Assembly: GCF_019175345.1 (NCBI RefSeq)
Contig: NZ_CP077717.1
Coordinates: forward strand, 2,637,644 to 2,701,643
Source: Saccharolobus shibatae B12
GTDB taxonomy: Archaea > Thermoproteota > Thermoprotei_A > Sulfolobales > Sulfolobaceae
Length of the DNA stretch: 64,000 nucleotides
Direction of reading: 5' to 3'
The position numbers and the translations under genes are program-made. Below, in pieces: positions 1-5,726 of this stretch. The notes beneath the pieces were generated by a model. That model saw only the letters and a list, made by a program, of their open reading frames with translations, was not told where the DNA came from and ran no database searches. Numbering within the stretch: the first letter of the stretch is position 1; every line of letters begins with the position of its first letter.

Positions 1-1
1 C

Positions 2-76
2 TATGTGAAGCTAACTACAAAAGAACTGGAAGCATTTGAAACGGAGGAAGTTAAAACAAAAAAAGTTATTGCTTAA
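2..76 (+). CDS. C-terminal end of an unidentified protein (truncated by window start)
   Basis: An open frame enters from the left edge and stops at a TAA at 74-76, giving 24 visible codons rich in Lys, Glu and Thr. It converges with the membrane-protein gene on the other strand and overlaps its stop by 11 nt. The tail is too short to assign. It belongs to the integrated element because it lies inside the region bounded by the tRNA-Glu fragment at 12.2 kb. Confidence 0.45.
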   Translation, partial: YVKLTTKELEAFETEEVKTKKVIA

Positions 77-587
77 CTACTTTTATTAGATAGTCCGTTA
101 TCAACATTATAAGTCCTACAGTTAGAAGTATAATTATCTCTACGAAATACACCGCAATGTTAGTATCTGCTAACCATATCGCCAATATTATTGATAAAGC
201 CCCTACGATAGATCGCCCGTAATTTCCCAAGAATCTTTCTATGGCAATAAGTTCCTTATTCTTTGCAGCAGTACTCTTTTTAGCAGTCCCCATATTCTTC
301 TTTTTTTCAGTCTTCTGCTTCTCTGTTTTCTTAGTAAAATAATAGTCTATTATTCCAGCTAATGTTTTATCGAACCCCACTGAAGTTTCTGGTATTGCGA
401 GGATTACCAGACCTATAAGCAATGCGGTAATATGCACTTGCAATGAAGTGTGGATAATAAACCCCAATATTATTATCATTATCGCAACCATCATTTTAGC
501 TTCACTGATTTCGCCCAACCCTGGAATTGCAATGTTCTTTCCTCCCGTACTCGATAGAGTTTCAGTATATGCGAATTTCTTCCTCAT
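66..587 (-). CDS. Polytopic membrane protein of the integrated element
   Basis: 173 aa from an ATG at 587. The frame is open further upstream, but that part is the shadow of the divergent gene at 628. About four hydrophobic helices are visible, two near residues 33-68 and two near 125-168. A highly charged Lys/Glu-rich hydrophilic stretch of about 35 residues separates the pairs and is probably cytoplasmic. A TATA-like stretch at 600-608 lies just upstream and is shared with the divergent gene. I do not recognise the family; small membrane proteins like this are common on Sulfolobus plasmids. Confidence 0.7.
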   Translation of the reverse strand: MRKKFAYTETLSSTGGKNIAIPGLGEISEAKMMVAIMIIILGFIIHTSLQVHITALLIGLVILAIPETSVGFDKTLAGIIDYYFTKKTEKQKTEKKKNMGTAKKSTAAKNKELIAIERFLGNYGRSIVGALSIILAIWLADTNIAVYFVEIIILLTVGLIMLITDYLIKVVKQ

Positions 588-599
588 AAGTTTCAGACT

Positions 600-608
600 A
601 TTTTTATA
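600..608. promoter_or_regulatory. Shared TATA box of a divergent gene pair
   Basis: An A/T-only block reading TTTTTATATA on the plus strand lies about 25 nt before the ATG at 628 (+), and its complement reads TATATAAAAA about 18 nt before the ATG at 587 (-). The two starts are only 40 bp apart, so one TATA region probably serves both genes, with leaderless or near-leaderless mRNAs. The use in both directions is inferred. Confidence 0.5.
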
Positions 609-627
609 TATCAAATTCGTGAGAAAC

Positions 628-882
628 ATGAGCTGGATAGAAAAATTTTCGGAAATTATGAAGCAAAATAATATCACGGTGAATGTGAAGTTACCCGTCG
701 TCGAGACGTATACTAAAATTTCCGTCCCCCTTTTTGTCGTTGTGCCTCGTTTTGACGGGAAATACGATGTACAATGTATCGGGGATGGAAAGTTGGTAGT
801 TTCGGAAAAAGAACTTACAGACGAAAATAAAGCGAAAAAACTTGTAGAAGAATGTCTAAAATTTGTAAAAAATAACATTTAG
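628..882 (+). CDS. Small protein of unknown function
   Basis: 84 aa. The start is set at the ATG at 628, about 25 nt after a TATA box, which makes it leaderless. A longer open frame back to 448 is the shadow of the membrane gene on the other strand. The protein looks alpha/beta, with a central VPLFVVVPRFDGKYDV strand segment and a charged C-terminal helix. It overlaps the end of the TFB-like gene on the opposite strand by 4 nt. No family recognised. Confidence 0.65.
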   Translation: MSWIEKFSEIMKQNNITVNVKLPVVETYTKISVPLFVVVPRFDGKYDVQCIGDGKLVVSEKELTDENKAKKLVEECLKFVKNNI

Positions 883-1721
883 GAATAAATCAAGTTACCC
901 AGTGAATTTTCTGAAAAATATATCCTTTTTTGTAATCTAATGTTCTTTCCTAAATAATGTTCTTTATATGAATATTTTACATAATGTTGAATGTAATAAT
1001 ATATATGTCCCTTCTTCTCTCGCATAATTATAAAACCTATCATGCCGCATTTAGGACATAACACATGTCCCTTATCGTCAATTACTTCCATCACTTTCTC
1101 ATTATTTTTCTTAGGAGGTGATTTTGTGACACTAGGTCTTTCCCCTAAAAGTATTTTTATCCTTGATGAAACACTTTTTCCAGAAAACACTCCTTTTTCC
1201 TTCAACTCCATGTACTTTTTCTTTAACTCCTCTTCTTCTAGATTATTTAACACTAATTTGTCTATATCATTAACCGATTTTTTGATTTTCAATTGTAGAA
1301 TTTTTCGAATTTGTCTGTATTCGAACATGCCTACTGCAAATTCTTCCCTAAGTTTCTTTGTCCTAACGGAAATTCCGTTAAGGTAGTGCGCTATGGCGAA
1401 AGCTGCTAATACCCCTGCTTTGCCGTATTTCTTAGCATTTTCCACAATCGAAAGAAATTCTTCTCTTATTTTCTCGTCTCCAATCCTTAAAAAGAGAAGT
1501 TTAATAATGTTGTCGAGTTCCTGATTCTTCCAATCCCTCAATTTCATATACTGTAGATATTTCTCCTCATCAGAACTATCAACCTTTTTAACATTAACGG
1601 GGATCAGATTGTCATATCTTTCGTAACTGAACCTGTATTCATCAGTTATTACTTCGCCCGTACAACTGTCTACGAGAAATCCTTCATAGTTTTTTATGAT
1701 AGTGCATTCTTCCAGGTTCAT
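879..1721 (-). CDS. TFB-like (TFIIB-related) protein with C-terminal zinc motif
   Basis: 280 aa. Residues about 100-140 resemble a TFIIB/TFB cyclin-fold repeat (AAFAIAHYLNGISV followed by a helix-turn-helix-like segment). An N-terminal stretch around VDSCTGEVI resembles the linker after the B-ribbon, but the four-Cys zinc ribbon that recruits RNA polymerase is absent. The C-terminus from residue 222 begins CPKCG and continues with a Gly-x-x-Tyr-Tyr-Tyr, His and LGK pattern seen in other crenarchaeal plasmid proteins. Likely role: an element-encoded transcription factor or DNA-binding protein that modifies promoter choice. The TFB relation rests on sequence resemblance only. Confidence 0.6.
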   Translation of the reverse strand: MNLEECTIIKNYEGFLVDSCTGEVITDEYRFSYERYDNLIPVNVKKVDSSDEEKYLQYMKLRDWKNQELDNIIKLLFLRIGDEKIREEFLSIVENAKKYGKAGVLAAFAIAHYLNGISVRTKKLREEFAVGMFEYRQIRKILQLKIKKSVNDIDKLVLNNLEEEELKKKYMELKEKGVFSGKSVSSRIKILLGERPSVTKSPPKKNNEKVMEVIDDKGHVLCPKCGMIGFIIMREKKGHIYYYIQHYVKYSYKEHYLGKNIRLQKRIYFSENSLGNLIYS

Positions 1722-1896
1722 TTAAAGAATATAGCACTTTTAAAACCTGAATGTATTATGTTAAAAAATTCGGTATTACCAGAAACACCCCTGTTTATCG
1801 TAAAATAATCTAGAATATTTAGGTATTAGTTCTATAATGGAAAAGAAGGTTTTCAGTATTTATCTTCATAATGTATTTTAAAAATGCACTAATGAC

Positions 1897-2058
1897 ATGA
1901 AGAAAGCGAATTTAGTATATGCATTATCTGGAGCTACATTCTTTATTATAATAGGAATAATAATGCATAAAGATATTGCCACAATTATTAGTTCTGCCGT
2001 TCTAATAACATTGTCACTATTGGACGGTCCTTTCAAAAAATTAGTGAACCGAAATTAA
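1897..2058 (+). CDS. Small two-helix membrane protein
   Basis: 53 aa from an ATG at 1897, preceded at 1877-1885 by a TTTTAAAAA TATA-like box. Two hydrophobic segments (about residues 6-24 and 28-44) flank a short HKD turn, and the C-terminus is basic. No family recognised. It is one of several tiny membrane proteins clustered in 1.9-3.5 kb of the element. Confidence 0.55.
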   Translation: MKKANLVYALSGATFFIIIGIIMHKDIATIISSAVLITLSLLDGPFKKLVNRN

Positions 2059-2112
2059 GATCAGCGATATCCATCCCGATGTTTAAAAAGCAGAATTATT
2101 TAAGGTGGAAAA

Positions 2113-2304
2113 GTGCTCCCGTTCGATATTGTTATAAAAATAATGCTTCTAATTACTACCGTAATTTTTCTGTTCTATAGTGCAGTTTATCTACTACTAT
2201 ATGAGCTAAATGTTCAACCTAAGCTCGCAAGAGTGTATAGAAATCTTAGCGTAATTCTTGCAGGAGGTGGTATGATATTTCTAGCAATTTATTTAATGAT
2301 TTAG
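2113..2304 (+). CDS. Small membrane protein, GTG start
   Basis: 63 aa. The GTG at 2113 follows a purine-rich AGGTGG ribosome-binding site at 2103-2108. Two membrane helices are visible (about residues 5-28 and 44-62) joined by a short basic loop. It runs directly into a winged-helix coding region in the -1 frame that has no ordinary start codon, so the two may be translationally coupled or fused by frameshifting. Function unknown. Confidence 0.65.
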   Translation: MLPFDIVIKIMLLITTVIFLFYSAVYLLLYELNVQPKLARVYRNLSVILAGGGMIFLAIYLMI

Positions 2305-2309
2305 ATAGC

Positions 2310-2558
2310 ATTGATATTATAATTTTAGTAGTATTAGCGAATATTGACAATAATACTGTAGAAGAAATAGCAAAGAAAACTGGAATTAGAGAAGAAGCAG
2401 TATATCATCTTTTAGAATTTTTAACAATAGCTGGGATTGTGAAGAAACAAGAAAATAAATACTATATTGATGAAACAATAAGAACTATAGCTCAACTTAT
2501 GCTAGATTTAGACGATTTAGAATTTTATAGCATTAAGGTTTTGAAAAATTCTAACTGA
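2310..2558 (+). CDS. Winged-helix DNA-binding protein without a canonical start codon
   Basis: A convincing wHTH reading frame runs to a TGA at 2556-2558. It includes TVEEIAKKTGIREEAVYHLL as recognition helices, then a LTIAGIVKK wing-type ending and an acidic C-terminal helix. The frame opens near 2256 inside the preceding membrane-protein gene and holds no ATG, GTG or TTG before the HTH. The listed start is an ATT and is only nominal. It lies in the -1 frame relative to the 63-aa gene. Possible explanations are a non-canonical start, a programmed frameshift, or a decayed start. The next gene begins 10 nt later with its RBS overlapping this stop. Confidence 0.5.
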   Translation: MDIIILVVLANIDNNTVEEIAKKTGIREEAVYHLLEFLTIAGIVKKQENKYYIDETIRTIAQLMLDLDDLEFYSIKVLKNSN

Positions 2559-2567
2559 GGTGGTAAA

Positions 2568-2948
2568 ATGAAGGAAATAATAATAAAAACAGAACTCCCT
2601 TATAATTATAGAAAGCTTAAGGGATTTTTCATTTCTCCTGGGATTCTTAGACTATTTTATGACGTAAAGAGTATAGAAGTTGCGGGGAATTTATCATATA
2701 TTATTAATAATAAATATAATGCCATACTTTATTTCAGTAACGTTGATGTCGTATGGGAGATTTATAATAAAAATAGTAAGTTAAAAGACAAAATCTCAGT
2801 GTTTCTATACCCTTTAAATGATAATACAATGCTGAATCTAAATTTTCAAACAAATAGAATACTTCCCTTGAAAAGGACATTAGAAAGCGAAGTTAAAGCT
2901 GAAGTAGAATTGCTAAAAAGTTTGTTAGACGCTTTGAGGAGGTTCTAA
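2568..2948 (+). CDS. Conserved small protein, possibly SRPBCC/START-like
   Basis: 126 aa, with a GAGGTGG ribosome-binding site at 2557-2563. Alternating beta strands and a long C-terminal amphipathic helix recall the small START-like proteins of Sulfolobales such as DUF3211; this is a weak fold guess. Its TAA overlaps the ATG of the next gene by one base, so the two are translationally coupled. No catalytic motif is visible. Confidence 0.6.
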   Translation: MKEIIIKTELPYNYRKLKGFFISPGILRLFYDVKSIEVAGNLSYIINNKYNAILYFSNVDVVWEIYNKNSKLKDKISVFLYPLNDNTMLNLNFQTNRILPLKRTLESEVKAEVELLKSLLDALRRF

Positions 2949-3466
2949 TGAAGTTGAGAACCCATTACATCTTTTCGACGGGACTATTGACACTTCTGGA
3001 CTCCGTACTCTTTCATGAATATTTTTACTACACTTTACTCTTTAGCGGAATAGTTTCAGTAATAGGTAATTCCTTGATTGATAGGATCGGCCATAAGGAA
3101 ATTACAACCAGATACGGATATATCCCGGTAAGGACACCGTTGACCCACACAATCCCCAGAAGTGTAATTTGGGGTATTGCCTCCGTAGTCCCGGTCCTTA
3201 TCCCCCTATTGATTTATGGGTTTAGCTATCACGAATACTATTTCTCACTTAACAATAAAGTAGTGTTACTAACACTGTTAAACGGTCTGGTTGTTGGACC
3301 CTCCCATATGCTCTTAGACGTTTTTACCGAAAGAGGAATCTACGTTAAAAAACACGGAAAATGGAGAAGATTTGCATTAGCACATTTCAGATATGATAAC
3401 CCAGCAATTAACGGTTTAGCAATGATAGCTGGAGTAATAATGTTTCTAATCTCAATGAAAATATAA
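2948..3466 (+). CDS. DUF1286-like membrane protein (YdjM-type hydrolase fold)
   Basis: 172 aa with about four membrane helices. Conserved polar residues include LTHTIPRS near residue 66 and GPSHMLLDVFTERG near residue 120, followed by a basic segment and ALAHFRYDNP. This His/Asp pattern is typical of the YdjM/LexA-binding membrane metal-hydrolase-like families. Sulfolobus plasmids and proviruses carry a version that I recall as DUF1286. The substrate is unknown. It is the last gene of the 2.1-3.5 kb operon, and the cassette-type 19-mer starts two bases after its stop. Confidence 0.6.
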   Translation: MKLRTHYIFSTGLLTLLDSVLFHEYFYYTLLFSGIVSVIGNSLIDRIGHKEITTRYGYIPVRTPLTHTIPRSVIWGIASVVPVLIPLLIYGFSYHEYYFSLNNKVVLLTLLNGLVVGPSHMLLDVFTERGIYVKKHGKWRRFALAHFRYDNPAINGLAMIAGVIMFLISMKI

Positions 3467-3467
3467 C

Positions 3468-3525
3468 TATTATTCCTAATGAGATATTAATCTGGCAAAA
3501 ATAAAAACAGAAATATTTTTAAATA
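3468..3525 (+). promoter_or_regulatory. Promoter with 19-bp upstream element for sRNA A
   Basis: The 19-mer TATTATTCCTAATGAGATA (3468-3486) lies 29 nt before a TATA box TTTTTAAATA (3516-3525). Transcription would start about 31 nt after the start of the TATA box, at 3547-3548, which is exactly where the sRNA terminal stem begins. The same 19-mer and the same TATA box recur at 8891-8938 in front of a RelE-like gene, but 10 bp closer together. Confidence 0.6.
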
Positions 3526-3547
3526 ACTTTTTACAGAATTAGAAATC

Positions 3548-3626
3548 GGGGATGAGGGGATGATGAGCACGACACGAGTTGACCTATGATAGGACGCCGT
3601 TGCTCTGACCTGACCCCCCTCATCCC
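3548..3626 (+). ncRNA. C/D box sRNA A (2'-O-methylation guide), element-encoded
   Basis: The order is a terminal stem GGGATGAGGGG (3549-3559), a C box ATGATGA (3560-3566), a 12-nt guide (3567-3578), a D' box TTGA (3579-3582), a C' box ATGATAG (3586-3592), a 12-nt guide (3593-3604), a D box CTGA (3605-3608), a short CCTGAC linker, and the complementary stem CCCCTCATCCC (3616-3626). The 11-bp stem is perfect. Two guides of 12 nt are the archaeal C/D norm. D' and C' are slightly off consensus. It has its own TATA promoter. Such RNAs bind L7Ae, Nop5 and fibrillarin. Confidence 0.75.
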
Positions 3627-3657
3627 TAATTTAATCTTATCCTCCTAACTATTAAGC

Positions 3658-3682
3658 TTTCTTCTCATTGAATTTTGAAAAA
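3658..3682 (+). repeat. 25-bp direct repeat, copy 1
   Basis: A 25-nt sequence beginning TTTCTTCTCATTGAATTTTG is repeated without mismatch at 9418-9442. In both places it lies downstream of the cassette cargo and 59-70 nt before the 18-mer AACTCCCCAGTTTACTGA. It is intergenic and untranslated in this copy. Confidence 0.8.
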
Positions 3683-3745
3683 CTGTTAAGTTAGAAGTAA
3701 ATGCGCAAGTGTTGGATCCCAAGCGGGAGTTTTGTGTGCAAAATT

Positions 3746-3771
3746 TTCAGTAAACTCCCCAGTTTACTGAA
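3746..3771 (+). repeat. 18-mer repeat inside a perfect 11-bp inverted repeat
   Basis: TTCAGTAAACT and AGTTTACTGAA flank CCCC. The right part, AACTCCCCAGTTTACTGA (3753-3770), recurs at 9502-9519 and 9874-9891, and its first 15 nt recur inside the ParB-like gene at 6733-6747. All copies are on the same strand. This copy lies 12 nt after the stop of the minus-strand gene at 3783, so it could be a terminator, an RNA-processing signal or a protein-binding (partition) site. Confidence 0.65.
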
Positions 3772-3782
3772 TAAAAATCCAG

Positions 3783-4040
3783 TTATTTTAGAATGAGTTT
3801 GCTTTTACCGTCGATTAAATATAACGAGCCTTCCAGCTCTTTCTCTATATCGAGGTATCCTATTTTTACGTAGAATTTAATGTAAGCAATTATTTTGTTA
3901 TCCACGGTCAATGAGATATTAATAGAGGAAAGCTTGAGCTCCTTTTTAGGGTACGGTAATTGTGATAATATGTTATTGACAAGCCAACCCTCAACTTGTT
4001 TGTAAATCGAAACATAATCCAAAACGATCTGCTCGGTCAC
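3783..4040 (-). CDS. Small protein, third gene of the SWIM operon
   Basis: 85 aa, mostly beta strands (LKLSSINISLTVDNKIIAYI) after an N-terminal helix. Its ATG overlaps the stop of the upstream gene by three bases (4038-4039 shared), so translation is coupled. Family unknown. The inverted repeat at 3746-3771 follows the stop directly. Confidence 0.65.
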   Translation of the reverse strand: MTEQIVLDYVSIYKQVEGWLVNNILSQLPYPKKELKLSSINISLTVDNKIIAYIKFYVKIGYLDIEKELEGSLYLIDGKSKLILK

Positions 4041-4219
4041 TGGATCAGCCTCTGTATTACCATCCTTACCCTATCCTTAACTTGAGAAATTTCTACTACG
4101 ACCTCATCGTCAGCTAACTCCTCTATTGCAAATTTAAGTACTTCGTCTAGTTGAAAGTAGACCCTCAGTAACTTTACTAAGTACTCAATATTCTTTTGAG
4201 TCTGCAGAACTTCAGTCAT
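4037..4219 (-). CDS. Small helical protein, second gene of the SWIM operon
   Basis: 60 aa, predicted mainly helical with amphipathic segments and a basic C-terminus. It starts 1 nt after the stop of the SWIM-finger gene and overlaps the next gene. It may be a structural partner of its neighbours; no family recognised. Confidence 0.6.
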   Translation of the reverse strand: MTEVLQTQKNIEYLVKLLRVYFQLDEVLKFAIEELADDEVVVEISQVKDRVRMVIQRLIQ

Positions 4220-4220
4220 A

Positions 4221-4544
4221 TCATCTCCCCCACGAAGCTATATCTTCCTCTATTGCCATCATTTCCTCTCTAGCCTTCTCTATTTCATTCCTAACCTTAA
4301 TATCATTTAGTAACTGCTTTAGAGTTTCAATATGCCAGCAGTGTCTTCTAAATGTGTAGCCTTCGCAATCGCAACTGCTTTTGACAACTTTCAAGCTTAA
4401 CGGATCTAAAACAATTCTGGTATAGTGAACTACATCTTTCCTTGACTTACTTTGAATATCTGCGGAAATGATTATTCCTTCTCCTAGAGTGTAAAAAACT
4501 GAGGTTCTCTTTATCATGGATTTGGGGATTTGTGTGGAAATCAT
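4221..4544 (-). CDS. SWIM zinc-finger protein
   Basis: 107 aa. The zinc ligands read C58-x-C60, then C69-x-H71 (CDC...HCWH), matching the SWIM pattern CxCx(n)CxH, with an extra His at 68. An acidic coiled C-terminal helix follows. SWIM domains mediate DNA or protein binding, for example in Rad51 regulators and SNF2 proteins. It is the first gene of a three-gene minus-strand operon driven by the palindromic promoter at 4554-4613, which is also used by the ParB/helicase operon. Confidence 0.7.
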   Translation of the reverse strand: MISTQIPKSMIKRTSVFYTLGEGIIISADIQSKSRKDVVHYTRIVLDPLSLKVVKSSCDCEGYTFRRHCWHIETLKQLLNDIKVRNEIEKAREEMMAIEEDIASWGR

Positions 4545-4553
4545 GTTTGTTCT

Positions 4554-4613
4554 GTGTAATGTTATACATTACACATTATTTAAATTTTACTGTGTAATGC
4601 GAAACGGGACACA
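4554..4613 (-). promoter_or_regulatory. Promoter-operator of the SWIM operon
   Basis: Reading toward the gene: TGTAATGCGAAACGG in reverse (4594-4607), a TATA box ATTTAAATAAT, then a 21-nt palindrome with arms GTGTAATGT/ACATTACAC (4554-4574) ending 10 nt before the ATG. TATA plus palindrome are identical over about 30 nt to 5427-5458. The palindrome covers the expected transcription start, so a bound repressor would block initiation. Confidence 0.7.
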
Positions 4614-4660
4614 ATAATCCTAACTGTATCTTTTTAAGCCAAGTAGTGTAACTATTACCT

Positions 4661-4801
4661 ATGGAAAAGAAACAAATCAAGATAATAGAGCCGGAAACTG
4701 ACGAGATTACTATAACTAATAATAGTGAGGAATTACACAAACTGTTTAATGAGTTAAAGAAAGAGAGCGCTATTATTCATCGTAAACAGACTCCCTCCTA
4801 G
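4661..4801 (+). CDS. Small acidic protein convergent with RelE-like gene 1
   Basis: 46 aa. A TTTTTAAGC TATA box about 26 nt before the ATG indicates a leaderless start. The N-terminus KIIEPETDEITITNNSEEL is clearly homologous to the 73-aa protein at 8634 (VIKPETDEVLIINNSEEL). Its last 29 nt overlap the 3' end of the RelE-like gene on the other strand. The second RelE locus has the same geometry. It could be an antitoxin-like partner or a truncated copy of the 8634 gene. Confidence 0.55.
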   Translation: MEKKQIKIIEPETDEITITNNSEELHKLFNELKKESAIIHRKQTPS

Positions 4802-5060
4802 CAATCCTCCATATATGAATTTGCTTTTTCTCGTTATCGAAAGAGACAAGAATTCTTATATCCCTTCCTACTCTTATCCTAAATATATCTCTGTTTTCAT
4901 TATCATTCCAACCCTCCAGTTTCTTTATATCAAGCTCATTTAATTCCATTTTACTTAGCTTGTCTAAAGCCTCTTCTATCCTCTCTAATTCATCACTCTG
5001 GAACTCCCTGGGTAGTCTCTTAATTTTGATATGGAATACTAATTTCCACTCTTCAGCCAT
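4773..5060 (-). CDS. RelE/ParE-superfamily toxin-like protein 1
   Basis: 95 aa. The C-terminal pattern RDIFRIRVGRDIRILVSFDNEKKQIHIWRI followed by ARRESVY matches the RelE/ParE fold (strand, arginine-rich strand, YR-type ending). RelE-type toxins cleave mRNA on the ribosome, while ParE-type toxins act on gyrase; the class cannot be told from this sequence. It overlaps the upstream winged-helix gene by 8 nt, which suggests a toxin-regulator operon. A small ORF runs into its 3' end from the opposite strand. Confidence 0.75.
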   Translation of the reverse strand: MAEEWKLVFHIKIKRLPREFQSDELERIEEALDKLSKMELNELDIKKLEGWNDNENRDIFRIRVGRDIRILVSFDNEKKQIHIWRIARRESVYDE

Positions 5061-5346
5061 TTGACTGCACTTTCTTAACTAATTCCTCTATTTCTATAAC
5101 TCTTTTAGCCACTTCCCTTCCGACCTCCGTTAGACTGATTAACCTCCTATAAGGAAACACGTTTTCTTTTTCCTCCTTTATTAGGTTAAGTTTGGCAAGT
5201 TCTTCCAACGCTCTCTTGATACTACCACTGTTAGTATCTGTTTTTTCAACTAACTCTCTAACAGTTAGACCCCTATTTTCCCTTCCGAGGACTATCAAAA
5301 CCCTTTGGGCAACCTCACTTAAAGCAAACGGCTTTTTATCTGTCAT
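5053..5346 (-). CDS. Winged-helix regulator, candidate antitoxin of RelE-like 1
   Basis: 97 aa MarR/ArsR-like winged helix: LTVRELVEKTDTNSGSIKRALEELAKLNLI, a beta wing, then a C-terminal helix. It is the promoter-proximal gene before the RelE-like toxin and overlaps it by 8 nt. The role as an autorepressing antitoxin is inferred from position; known RelE antitoxins are usually RHH, AbrB or Phd types, so this would be an unusual pairing. Confidence 0.65.
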   Translation of the reverse strand: MTDKKPFALSEVAQRVLIVLGRENRGLTVRELVEKTDTNSGSIKRALEELAKLNLIKEEKENVFPYRRLISLTEVGREVAKRVIEIEELVKKVQSNG

Positions 5347-5400
5347 GCTAACCGCTACATGATACTTTCAGTCTACTCTTCATTTAACATTATGTAATTT

Positions 5401-5458
5401 GTAATGCGAAACGGAACAGAGAAAAGATTTAAATAATGTGTAATGTATAACATTACAC
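5401..5458 (+). promoter_or_regulatory. Promoter-operator of the wHTH-ParB-helicase operon
   Basis: The element GTAATGCGAAACGG (5401-5414) is followed by the TATA box ATTTAAATAAT (5427-5437) and a 21-nt palindrome with 9-bp arms GTGTAATGT/ACATTACAC (5438-5458), 7 nt before the ATG. The SWIM operon promoter on the other strand carries the same TATA-plus-palindrome block. The first gene product, an 86-aa winged helix, is the obvious candidate repressor. Confidence 0.7.
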
Positions 5459-5465
5459 GATAGAT

Positions 5466-5726
5466 ATGTCAAAAGAATTAAAAGGAATCCCCATGTATAA
5501 AATCCTTGCATATTTAAGAAAGAAGAGAGAAGCAAAAACGATAATTGAAATAAGCGAAGGGGCAAATATTCCATACAATACAGTTAGGGATAATATCTAC
5601 AAGCTAATGGCGTTAGGGGCAGTAACGTATGCTGATGGGAAATACATAATAACAGAGAAAGGCGAACAAATTCTCAACGAGTTCATAAAACAAATTGAAA
5701 GTTTGAAGGAGCTGGTGAATCCATAA
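5466..5726 (+). CDS. Winged-helix repressor-like protein, first gene of the ParB-helicase operon
   Basis: 86 aa. The helix-turn-helix KTIIEISEGANIPYNTVRDNIYKL is followed by a short wing (DGKYIITEKG) and a C-terminal dimerisation-type helix. The TATA box lies about 35 nt before the ATG, with the palindromic operator between. The stop overlaps the ATG of the ParB-like gene by one base. Likely role: autoregulation of this operon and cross-regulation of the SWIM operon, which has the same operator. This is an inference from the promoter sequence. Confidence 0.75.
   Translation: MSKELKGIPMYKILAYLRKKREAKTIIEISEGANIPYNTVRDNIYKLMALGAVTYADGKYIITEKGEQILNEFIKQIESLKELVNP

Noticed and set aside
448-627. 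N-terminal extension of the plus-strand 84-aa gene
   Set aside because: It reads through the shadow of the minus-strand membrane gene; the TATA box and ATG at 628 give a better start.
588-878. Long N-terminal extension of the minus-strand membrane protein
   Set aside because: It is the complement of the small plus-strand gene and has Phe/Ser-rich shadow composition; the ATG at 587 is favoured.
1042-1386. Plus-strand 114-aa open frame
   Set aside because: Shadow of the TFB-like gene with Phe/Leu/Ser-rich composition and no promoter.
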